A stretch of DNA of 6,911 nt from contig JASLBJ010000205.1 in assembly GCA_030146725.1 (NCBI GenBank), positions 1 through 6,911 on the forward strand, given 5' to 3'. Below the pieces are notes generated by a model. It was not told where the DNA came from, searched no databases, and saw nothing but the letters and a program-made list of their open reading frames with translations. Both the position numbers and the translations under genes were made by a program. This DNA is from Sphingomicrobium sp. Its GTDB lineage: Bacteria; Pseudomonadota; Alphaproteobacteria; Sphingomonadales; Sphingomonadaceae. Positions 1-5,930 of this stretch are shown piece by piece; the stretch's first letter is position 1, and every line of letters starts with the position of its first letter.

Positions 1-342
1 GACATCAAGATCAAGGCCGGCACCACCGGCCTGCTGATGATCGGCGGCGGCGTTCCGAAGAACTTCACGCAGGACACCGTCGTCTGCGCGGAGATCCTCG
101 GCCACGAGGATGTCGAGGTGCACAAATATGCGGTGCAGATCACCGTCGCCGACGTCCGCGACGGCGCCTGCTCGTCCTCGACGCTGCAGGAGGCCGCATC
201 GTGGGGCAAGGTCTCGACCGCGATGGAGCAGATGGTGTTCGCCGAGGCGACCTCGGTGCTCCCCCTCCTCGCCTCCGACGCCTGGCACCGCGGCGCCTGG
301 AAGAACCGCGAGAAGCGCCGCTTCGCCAAGCTGTTCGACTAA
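1..342 (+). CDS. Deoxyhypusine synthase-family protein (C-terminal part)
   Basis: The frame is open from base 1 and ends at TAA (340-342), giving the last 113 residues of a protein whose start lies left of the window. The fragment aligns by eye with the C-terminal NAD-dependent domain of deoxyhypusine synthase: a glycine-rich GGGVPKN loop (fragment residues 15-21), an acidic DG turn, and EAASWGK (64-70). K70 matches the lysine that forms the imine intermediate (Lys329 in the human enzyme) and E64 matches Glu323. N21 stands where the eukaryotic enzyme has His288. Bacteria lack eIF5A, so true deoxyhypusine formation is unlikely. Family knowledge suggests a polyamine-type aminobutyl transfer, with homospermidine-like or bis-guanidino products, in the cytoplasm; the substrate cannot be read from the sequence. 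A terminator hairpin follows 48 bases after the stop. Family assignment is firm, exact reaction open. Confidence 0.9.
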   Translation, partial: DIKIKAGTTGLLMIGGGVPKNFTQDTVVCAEILGHEDVEVHKYAVQITVADVRDGACSSSTLQEAASWGKVSTAMEQMVFAEATSVLPLLASDAWHRGAWKNREKRRFAKLFD

Positions 343-346
343 GACG

Positions 347-385
347 CAGTTCGCCTTCCCAGGCGTTGCCTAACGGCCTGAACTG
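347..385 (+). repeat. Imperfect inverted repeat in the 3' untranslated region
   Basis: The arms cagttc (347-352) and gaactg (380-385) are perfect 6-base complements. Inside them aggc (361-364) can pair with gcct (376-379), stacking directly on the outer stem with an 8-base bulge on the left side. This gives a weak bulged hairpin just after the deoxyhypusine-synthase-family stop and just before the terminator. It could stabilise the mRNA 3' end or arise by chance. No function is claimed. Confidence 0.3.
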
Positions 386-390
386 AAGCA

Positions 391-421
391 CCCTCCTCCT
401 GGAAACAGGGGGAGGGTTTTT
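391..421 (+). terminator. Rho-independent terminator after the DHS-family gene
   Basis: The arms ccctcctcct (391-400) and agggggaggg (407-416) pair over 10 bases with one G-T wobble (397 with 410). The loop is ggaaac and five T residues follow (417-421). GC-rich stem, short loop and immediate T run are the standard intrinsic terminator layout. It should end transcription of the upstream gene. Its right arm also contains the Shine-Dalgarno sequence of the next gene, so the hairpin may also affect that gene's translation. Confidence 0.8.
411..416 (+). promoter_or_regulatory. Shine-Dalgarno site of the MAPEG gene, inside the terminator stem
   Basis: GGAGGG lies six bases before the ATG at 423, a near-ideal ribosome-binding site that fixes the start of the MAPEG gene. 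The whole motif lies in the right arm of the terminator hairpin. In a transcript that reads through from upstream it would be paired; in a transcript starting between the hairpin arms it would be free. I see no convincing -35/-10 pair in 343-422, so the promoter position is unknown. Confidence 0.7.
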
Positions 422-422
422 C

Positions 423-839
423 ATGCAACCAAGTCCATTGCTCGGTCCGGTCGTGGCGCTGGTCGCCTGGTCGCTGCTGGTGCTGCTGTGGCTCGCCGCG
501 GTCCGCTTCCCGCTGCTGCGCGGCAAGCCGATCCCGCCCGGCTCACGCGGCGCCGACCTCGAGCGGCAGCTTCCCGGCAAGACCAACTGGCCGGCGCACA
601 ATTACGCTCATCTCGTCGAACAACCGACCCTGTTCTACGCGATCGTCCTCTCGCTGGTGCTGATGGACTTCGATCATCCGGTCAACGTCTGGCTCGCCTG
701 GGGCTACGTCGCTCTCCGCATCGCGCACAGCGTCGTCCAGATCACCGTCAACATCGTCCGCATCCGCATGATCCTGTTCCTGCTCAGCACATTGTGCCTG
801 ATCAGCCTGACCATCCACGCCGCCCTGCGGCTGACCTAG
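423..839 (+). CDS. MAPEG family membrane protein
   Basis: A 138-residue hydrophobic protein with the size and four-helix pattern of the MAPEG family (membrane-associated proteins in eicosanoid and glutathione metabolism). Approximate membrane segments are residues 6-28, 69-84, 87-110 and 115-135. The first loop carries the basic and polar stretch typical of the family, followed by LPGKTNWPAHNYAHLVEQP (50-68). The third and fourth helices contain the R-x2-H (99-102), N110 and R113/R115 pattern that contributes to the glutathione site in characterised members. Such proteins trimerise in the inner membrane; some are glutathione transferases or peroxidases, but most bacterial ones have no known substrate, so only family is assigned. 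The start is fixed by the strong GGAGGG. The stop TAG overlaps the stop of the opposing methyltransferase gene. The gene stands alone on its strand after a terminator, so it is probably transcribed separately. Confidence 0.88.
   Translation: MQPSPLLGPVVALVAWSLLVLLWLAAVRFPLLRGKPIPPGSRGADLERQLPGKTNWPAHNYAHLVEQPTLFYAIVLSLVLMDFDHPVNVWLAWGYVALRIAHSVVQITVNIVRIRMILFLLSTLCLISLTIHAALRLT
836..839. other. CTAG tetranucleotide used as stop codon by both convergent genes
   Basis: The plus-strand MAPEG gene ends with TAG at 837-839 and the minus-strand methyltransferase gene ends with TAG at 838-836. Both stops are read from the palindrome CTAG, so the coding regions overlap by four bases with no intergenic space. 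I see no hairpin with a T run near the junction on either strand; each transcript would extend into the other gene. Confidence 0.9.
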
Positions 840-2044
840 CGGCTGAAGCAGGCTGCAAGCTCGACATGGGTCGACCAGCGGAACTGGCCGACGGGAAGCA
901 CCCAGTCGAGCCGATAGCCGCCGTCGGCCAGCACGCGAGCATCGCGCGCGAAGGTCGCCGGATTGCAGCTCACATAGGCAATTCGCCCCACGCCCGATCC
1001 GGCAAGCTCCCGGACCTGCTCGAGCGCTCCAGCCCGCGGCGGATCGAGCACCACCGCCTCCAACCGCGCCAGTTCGGAAACGTCGAGCGGCCGCCGGTAC
1101 AGATCGCGATGCTCGATGGCGATCCGCGGCGCAGCGCGCTTGAGCGCCAGGATCGCATCGCGCGACGCTTCCGCCGCTACCACCTGGCCAGGCAGCGCAA
1201 GCGCAAAGGTCCCAAGCCCCGCGAACAGATCGCCCGTTCGCCGAGCCTCCCCCACTGCCTCGAGCACCGCGGCGACCAGCGCCGCTTCCCCATCCTCGGT
1301 TGCCTGGAGAAACGCCCCCGGTGCAAGCCCGACCGGCACGCCCGAGAGCGTCACCGTGACCGGCTGCGGCTCGAACCGCGCTTCCGGACCAACCCCCGAA
1401 TCGAGTGTCAGCCGCGCCAGCTTCTGCTCGAGCGCGAAATCGGTCAGCGCCTCGACCGCCGCCAACCCCTCGGGTTCGGGCACATGGGAAAGACCGACAT
1501 CAACCCCTTGATCGCACAGGCTCATCTGCACCTGCCCAGTCCGTCCGACCCGCAACAGCCGCTCGCACAGCTTGCGAAGCGGCGCGACCAGCGCGAACAG
1601 TTCGGGCCGAAGCACATGGCATTCGCGCATGTTGACGATGCGGTTTGAGCGTTCGGCGTTGAACCCGATCTCGACCCCGCCGCGCAGACGAAGCATCCGC
1701 AGGCTCGCCCGGCGCCGGCTCCGCGGCGGCGACAGATGCGCCGGCCGAATCCCGCTCTCCAGTCCATGCTCGGCCAAGGCCCCGGCAACCCGCCCGGCGA
1801 GATATTCGCAATAGGCCGCGTCGGTGACGTGCTGGAGCTGGCATCCCCCGCACTCGGGAAAGTGACGGCACGGCGGCACCTGCCGTCCCGGCCCCTCGAC
1901 CAGCGTGCCATCCGCCAGCAGCACGTCGCCCGGAACCCCGAACGGCACATAGGCACCGCTCTCCGTCTCGCCCTCCCCGCGCGCCGCAATGCGGACTACC
2001 GGATCACCCGTTGCGCAAGCGCAAGCGTCGCCGGGATCGCTCAT
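836..2044 (-). CDS. Class I SAM-dependent RNA (uracil-C5) methyltransferase, RlmD/TrmA type
   Basis: A 402-residue enzyme expected to transfer a methyl group from S-adenosylmethionine to C5 of a uridine in rRNA (U1939 or U747 of 23S rRNA) or tRNA. Order of elements: a short, reduced TRAM-like N-terminus (residues 16-50); 4Fe-4S ligands C59, C65 and C68 (CRHFPECGGCQLQH) with C142 as the fourth; the SAM-binding DLFAGLGTF (272-280); VVLDPPRAG (331-339); the catalytic nucleophile C360 in YVSCNPATFARD; and the general base E395 in HVELA. The usual QxN segment before the SAM site reads FLQATEDGE (245-253), keeping Q247 but not the Asn. The ATG at 2044 overlaps the upstream stop as ATGA with no clear Shine-Dalgarno, so translation is probably coupled; the open frame beyond it lies in the upstream gene. 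Family is certain; the modified base is not, so no gene symbol is given. Confidence 0.92.
   Translation of the reverse strand: MSDPGDACACATGDPVVRIAARGEGETESGAYVPFGVPGDVLLADGTLVEGPGRQVPPCRHFPECGGCQLQHVTDAAYCEYLAGRVAGALAEHGLESGIRPAHLSPPRSRRRASLRMLRLRGGVEIGFNAERSNRIVNMRECHVLRPELFALVAPLRKLCERLLRVGRTGQVQMSLCDQGVDVGLSHVPEPEGLAAVEALTDFALEQKLARLTLDSGVGPEARFEPQPVTVTLSGVPVGLAPGAFLQATEDGEAALVAAVLEAVGEARRTGDLFAGLGTFALALPGQVVAAEASRDAILALKRAAPRIAIEHRDLYRRPLDVSELARLEAVVLDPPRAGALEQVRELAGSGVGRIAYVSCNPATFARDARVLADGGYRLDWVLPVGQFRWSTHVELAACFSR
2041..2044 (-). other. ATGA start/stop overlap coupling two genes
   Basis: Read on the minus strand, ATGA gives the start of the methyltransferase (2044-2042) and the TGA stop of the hydrate repair enzyme (2043-2041). 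There is no purine-rich ribosome-binding site immediately upstream, which fits re-initiation by terminating ribosomes and shows that the two genes share a transcript. Confidence 0.8.
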
Positions 2045-3396
2045 CGCGCAAGGTCGAGCGCGCGCGGGATCGCCGCGGCAAGATCGTCGGCGATCATCCC
2101 CGGACCAGCCAGCTCCGCCGCCCGCCCGTGCAGCCACACCGCCGCACAAGCCGCCTCGAACCCCGCCATCCCGCGCGCCCGCAGCGCCGCGATCATTCCG
2201 GCAAGAACATCCCCGGTCCCGGCCGTCGCAAGCCACGCCGGAGCCGGCGGCGCAAAGCCGATCCGTCCATCGGGCGCCGCGACCAGCGTATCGGGCCCCT
2301 TGTACACCACCACGGCGCCGGAAGCTTTAGCCGCCGTCAGCGCCCGCTCGGGCTTGCTCCCGGGCAACTCGCCAAACAGCCGCACGAACTCGCCCTCGTG
2401 CGGCGTAATGACGGCATCCTGCCCGCGCAGCCGCTCGGGCTCGCCGACTTGCCCGATTGCATCGGCATCGATCACCTTGGGCGCGCGCGACGTCAGCGCC
2501 AGCGTCAGCAGCTGCGGAATATCCCCCATCCCCGGCCCGACGAGAATGCACCCGATCCGCGGATCGCCGAGCACCGCCGTCTCGGTCTGCACCACCGCGG
2601 CAGGCAATCCGTCGATCGCCCGCGAGGTGCTCACCCGCACATAACCCGCTCCCGCGCGCGCCGCGGCGGTCGCCGCAAGCGCAATCGCTCCCGGCATCTT
2701 GCCCGCCAGCGCATGAACCAGCCCGCGCGTAAACTTGTGCCCGAGTGGATCGAGCGGCGGCAGCGCGGGCACCCCGATCTCATGCCACTCCAACCCCGCA
2801 TCGACACCGATCCCGGCAACCACGACCCGCCCGCACGAATGCATCGCCGGCGCCAGCCGGTGCGCGGGCTTCAACGCTCCAAACGCCACCGTCAGGTCGA
2901 AGCTCGGGACCCCGCTCAGCAGCGCCCCGCTGTCCGCCTCCACACCGCTCGGCAGATCGGCCGCAACGCGCACCTTGGCTTCACCCGAAAGCCGCAAGAA
3001 CACTTGCTCGACAGCAGGTTCAAGCCCGCGCTTGAGACCAGTCCCGAACAAGGCATCGACCAGCACCGCCGCCGAGGCGGTCGCATCCGACAGCGCCTCC
3101 ACCGGCCCGTCCCATCCGCCACGAGCCCAAAGCGCCACCTCGCTCCCAGGCTCGCCGAGCGCCGCCACCCGCACCGCCACGCCCCGAGCCGCCAGATGCC
3201 GCGCAGCGACAAAACCGTCGCCGCCATTATTGCCCGGCCCGCACAGGATCAGCACCGGCCTGCGACCCGCAAACCGCAACGTCGCCTCCGCCAGCCCAGC
3301 CCCCGCGCGCTCCATCAGCGTCTCGACCGACGTACCCGCATTGATCACCACCTGCTCGGCGGACCGCATGGCGTCAGCAGTAAGTATCGCTCTCAT
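2041..3396 (-). CDS. nnr: Bifunctional NAD(P)H-hydrate epimerase / ADP-dependent NAD(P)H-hydrate dehydratase
   Basis: A 451-residue fusion that repairs damaged nicotinamide cofactors in the cytoplasm. The N-terminal YjeF domain (about 1-205) interconverts R- and S-NAD(P)H hydrates; its nucleotide site shows as GPGNNGGDG (53-61), then DALFGTGLKRGL (114-125) and DLPSGV (147-152). The C-terminal ribokinase-like domain (about 215-451) dehydrates the S-hydrate using ADP: KFTRGLVHALAGKMPGA (221-237), a VGPGMG turn, VIDADAIG, ITPHEGEF, VVYKGPDTLVAAPDG, and the GTGD anion-hole and catalytic motif (393-396). At 451 residues it is shorter than the roughly 515-residue E. coli enzyme, but every motif I know of is present, so it looks compact rather than broken. 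The ATG at 3396 matches the expected N-terminus (MRAILTADAMRSAE); only a G-rich stretch precedes it. It follows ispE after 60 bases and overlaps the methyltransferase by four. Confidence 0.95.
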   Translation of the reverse strand: MRAILTADAMRSAEQVVINAGTSVETLMERAGAGLAEATLRFAGRRPVLILCGPGNNGGDGFVAARHLAARGVAVRVAALGEPGSEVALWARGGWDGPVEALSDATASAAVLVDALFGTGLKRGLEPAVEQVFLRLSGEAKVRVAADLPSGVEADSGALLSGVPSFDLTVAFGALKPAHRLAPAMHSCGRVVVAGIGVDAGLEWHEIGVPALPPLDPLGHKFTRGLVHALAGKMPGAIALAATAAARAGAGYVRVSTSRAIDGLPAAVVQTETAVLGDPRIGCILVGPGMGDIPQLLTLALTSRAPKVIDADAIGQVGEPERLRGQDAVITPHEGEFVRLFGELPGSKPERALTAAKASGAVVVYKGPDTLVAAPDGRIGFAPPAPAWLATAGTGDVLAGMIAALRARGMAGFEAACAAVWLHGRAAELAGPGMIADDLAAAIPRALDLAR

Positions 3397-3412
3397 CCCC
3401 GCCCCATACCCC

Positions 3413-3436
3413 GATTGCGAGCGGAGCGAAGCAATC
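3413..3436. repeat. REP-like palindromic intergenic repeat unit
   Basis: A 24-base unit with complementary ends gattgc (3413-3418) and gcaatc (3431-3436) around a GAGCGGAGCGAA centre, lying between the ispE stop and the hydrate repair enzyme start. The minus strand reads GCTTCGCTCCGCTCGCAAT. I recall near-identical units (ATTGCGAGC...GAAGCAATCC) scattered between genes of many alphaproteobacterial genomes, sphingomonads included, often in several copies. This is recall, not a search. Only one copy is visible here. It lies within the presumed operon transcript, where it could form a small hairpin affecting processing or stability. Confidence 0.6.
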
Positions 3437-3456
3437 CAAGTGGTTCTTCCAGCCAG

Positions 3457-4278
3457 CTACCGCAGCCTGCTCGCAAGATGCCACCACCCGCCCGGCACCC
3501 GAACCGCTGCCGCATCCCGCGCCGCCTCGTCCCCGAACAGAGCAAAACAGGTCGCCCCCGAGCCCGACATGCGGACAAACTCGGCACCGTCCTGCCCGCG
3601 CATCCAGTCGAGCACCTCGCCAACCTCCGGCACCAGCGCCCTCGCGGCGGGCTCCAGATCATTCCGCCCCTCGCGCCAGTCCCCAAGCGGCCCACGATCG
3701 ACCCCGTCCCACCGTGCGAACACATCGGCCGTCGACAGCGCGCGCCCCGGGTTCACCAGCAGCACCGGAACCCCAGCAACCCGAGCATCGTCGACCAGCC
3801 GCAAAGCATCCCCCGCGCCCTCGCCCCGTGACGTCATGCTCAGCAGGCAGGCAGGCACATCCGCGCCCAGCAACGGCGCCGCAGCGCTCGCATGCGCCGG
3901 ATCGATTCCCCACAAGCCTGTCAGCAACCGCAGCGCAGCTGCCGCATCCGCCGACCCCCCGCCGATCCCCGAGGCGACCGGCAAATTCTTCGTCAGGGCG
4001 AGCCACGTGTAGCCATCGCTCACAGTCCCAACCCGGGCGCGCAACTGGTCCCACGCCCGCTCGATCAGATTGGTGCCGCTGAGATCCTGCGCGAACGGCC
4101 CGCCGATGCTTAGCGAAAGCCCGACCTCCGGCCCCGCATGGAAGCCCCCCTCAAGCCGGTCCCCGTCGACGCAGAACGCGAACAGCGTCTCGAGCCGATG
4201 CCGCCCGTCCGGCAGCTTGCCCCGGACATGCAGCGCGAGGTTGATCTTGGCCGGCGCAAGCTCGCGGGCCGGAGTCAC
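3457..4278 (-). CDS. ispE: 4-diphosphocytidyl-2-C-methyl-D-erythritol kinase (IspE)
   Basis: A 273-residue GHMP-family kinase of the non-mevalonate (MEP) isoprenoid pathway, which phosphorylates the 2-hydroxyl of CDP-methylerythritol with ATP. Visible family elements: N-terminal LAPAKINLALHV (7-18) with substrate-site K11; PDGRHRLETLF (23-33); the ATP-binding glycine loop NLPVASGIGGGSADAAA (98-114); catalytic D140 in GADVPACL; and the C-terminal MSGSGATCFALF loop. Length is slightly below the E. coli enzyme (about 283), which is normal. The start is a GTG at 4278-4276, which places the AKIN motif at the usual distance; no good Shine-Dalgarno precedes it, and the upstream TPR gene stops only 10 bases earlier, so translational coupling is likely. 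It supplies precursors for ubiquinone, carotenoids and undecaprenol. A 60-base gap with a palindromic repeat follows. Confidence 0.95.
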   Translation of the reverse strand: MTPARELAPAKINLALHVRGKLPDGRHRLETLFAFCVDGDRLEGGFHAGPEVGLSLSIGGPFAQDLSGTNLIERAWDQLRARVGTVSDGYTWLALTKNLPVASGIGGGSADAAAALRLLTGLWGIDPAHASAAAPLLGADVPACLLSMTSRGEGAGDALRLVDDARVAGVPVLLVNPGRALSTADVFARWDGVDRGPLGDWREGRNDLEPAARALVPEVGEVLDWMRGQDGAEFVRMSGSGATCFALFGDEAARDAAAVRVPGGWWHLASRLR

Positions 4279-4288
4279 GGGTCGGCGT

Positions 4289-5908
4289 TCAAGGCGCGGC
4301 GGTCGCCGGTGACAGCCCGGTCTCGATCTTGGCCCGAACCCGGCCCGCCATCTCGTCCTCGGCAGTGATCAGCGCCGCGTTCCACGCGAACCGCGCCTCG
4401 AAACGCCGCCCAGCCTTGTACAGGGCATCGCCCAGATGCTCGTGGATCTCGGCCTGCTGCGGGTCGCTCCTCGCCGCCCGCTGAAGCGTGCTGATCGCGT
4501 CGTTCAATCGCCCGCGCTTGTACAGTGCCCAGCCAAGCGAGTCGGTGATCGATGCATCGTCGGGTGCAAGCGCGCTCGCCTTGCGGATCATCGCCTCGGC
4601 AACGTCGAGGTCCTCACCGCGCTCGAGCTTGGCATAGCCCAGGAAGTTGAGGATCAGCGGCTGCTCGGGTGCAATCGCCAGCGCCGCCTGCAGCGCTGCC
4701 CGCGCCTCGGGCCAGCGATCGCCGCTTTCGAGCGCGGTCGCACGCAGCATGTGGAGCGTCCACAACTCGGTCTTCAGTCCCTGAGCGGAGGCGAGCGCAA
4801 GCGCCCGGCCATATGCCTCGGCGGACTGGTCGTAACGCTTCATCCGCGCCAGCACGTCGCCAAGCCGGGCGAAATCGCCGACCCCCGCGCTCCGCCCCGC
4901 TACCGCCCCTTGCGCCAGCGCCAGCGCTTCGTCGTGGCGCTTGGCATCGCCGAGGATCCGCGCCGCCGTGTCGCGCGCCTGCACCGCCAGCGGATCGTCG
5001 GCCGGAACCGCGGACAGCACGCGCAGCCCCTCGTCGCTCCGTCCACGTGCATCGAGCAGCAGTGCAAGCAGCACCGCCGCGGCGCTATTCCCCGGATCGG
5101 CATAGCGGGCGATCTGGATCATCGCGATCGGCAGCGCCTTGCTGTTGAGCCGGTTGAGATCGACCCCGAGCCCGAGCAACAGCTCGGCAAAGGCCGTGCC
5201 CGTGCCGTCGATTGCAAGCCCGCTCTGGCGCCCGGCCATCACGCGCTGGCGGGCGGCGCCGGTCTCGGTGCCCATGCCCTCGATCATCGCCAATGCCCGG
5301 TCGCGGTCACCAGCGGCAAGGAAGCCGTCGGCAAGCGCCAGCCGAAGGCGGGACTCGCGACCGCCACCGGTGCCGATCGCCCGGCGGGCGAACGGCTCGG
5401 CCTCCGCGGTGCGGCGGAACTTGAGATACAGGAACGCGCGATGCTCGTCGCGATACGGCGCAAGCACGCTGTTCGGCGGAATCTTCTCGATCAGCGACAA
5501 TGCGCGTTGCAGGTCGCCGCGATCGGCCGCGGTCCAGGCCTGGAGCACCGGCTCGACGAACTGGAGATTGGCCTCCTCCGCCGTTCCGCCGGCAAGGAAC
5601 AGCACCGCGCGCTCGGCGCGCCCGCTGCGGATCTCGTCGGCGGCCAGCAGCAGCCGTCCCTCGACCGCCAGGCTGGCGTGCGGAATCCGCCGTGCAAGCC
5701 TCACCGCCAGCGACATGTCCCCGGCCGCGATCGCCTCGCCGAGGGCTTGGCGAGCGATGCTGGTGTCGCTGGTGTTGGCGTCCGCAAGCGCGCCAAGCAG
5801 CCGCGCCGAGCGCGCACTGTCCCCAGCCATCGATGCCGCACGCGCCGCGACATAGGTGCGCGCGGATTCCGGGCTCGGCAGCGCCGCCAGCGCCGGCGCG
5901 GGCGCCAT
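4289..5908 (-). CDS. Tetratricopeptide repeat protein, probably exported
   Basis: An alanine-rich helical repeat protein, 539 residues from the first usable ATG (5908). The clearest TPRs are C-terminal: about 342-375, 379-416, 418-451 (LGYAKLERG...AEAMIRKASALAPDD), 452-485 (LGWALYKRGRLNDAISTLQ) and 486-519 (LGDALYKAGRRFEA). The N-terminal half holds degenerate helical repeats. TPR arrays bind other proteins; no catalytic site is seen and the partner is unknown. The start is doubtful. Before the ATG the same frame reads CKWLAVAAL, and joined to MAPAPALA this makes a convincing signal peptide (basic end, hydrophobic core, A-x-A site) that the ATG start would cut in half. No ATG, GTG or TTG lies close upstream, but ATT (5947) or ATC (5944) sits at good distance from GGAGG. 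Periplasmic location is therefore inference. The gene lies between ETF-QO and ispE, 22 bases after the ETF-QO stop if the ATG is used. Confidence 0.85.
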   Translation of the reverse strand: MAPAPALAALPSPESARTYVAARAASMAGDSARSARLLGALADANTSDTSIARQALGEAIAAGDMSLAVRLARRIPHASLAVEGRLLLAADEIRSGRAERAVLFLAGGTAEEANLQFVEPVLQAWTAADRGDLQRALSLIEKIPPNSVLAPYRDEHRAFLYLKFRRTAEAEPFARRAIGTGGGRESRLRLALADGFLAAGDRDRALAMIEGMGTETGAARQRVMAGRQSGLAIDGTGTAFAELLLGLGVDLNRLNSKALPIAMIQIARYADPGNSAAAVLLALLLDARGRSDEGLRVLSAVPADDPLAVQARDTAARILGDAKRHDEALALAQGAVAGRSAGVGDFARLGDVLARMKRYDQSAEAYGRALALASAQGLKTELWTLHMLRATALESGDRWPEARAALQAALAIAPEQPLILNFLGYAKLERGEDLDVAEAMIRKASALAPDDASITDSLGWALYKRGRLNDAISTLQRAARSDPQQAEIHEHLGDALYKAGRRFEARFAWNAALITAEDEMAGRVRAKIETGLSPATAAP

Positions 5909-5930
5909 CAGCGCGGCTACCGCAAGCCAC

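Noticed and set aside
343..422. Promoter for the MAPEG gene
   Set aside because: I looked for -35/-10 style hexamers and saw no convincing pair; alphaproteobacterial promoters are often weakly defined, so a position cannot be supported.
2045..2236. 64-residue N-terminal extension of the RNA methyltransferase
   Set aside because: The extension is Arg/Gly/Cys-rich, lies entirely within the hydrate repair gene and does not resemble the family; the ATGA overlap start at 2044 fits better.
2011..3831. 606-codon plus-strand open frame opposite the hydrate repair enzyme and ispE
   Set aside because: It is Arg/Pro/His-rich, resembles no family and runs antisense across two recognisable genes. Such long mirror frames are expected from third-position GC bias.
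5307..5930. 207-codon minus-strand frame starting with GTG right after the ETF-QO stop
   Set aside because: The GTG is well placed for re-initiation, but its frame is low-complexity Ala/Arg/Gly and lies out of frame with the TPR coding sequence.
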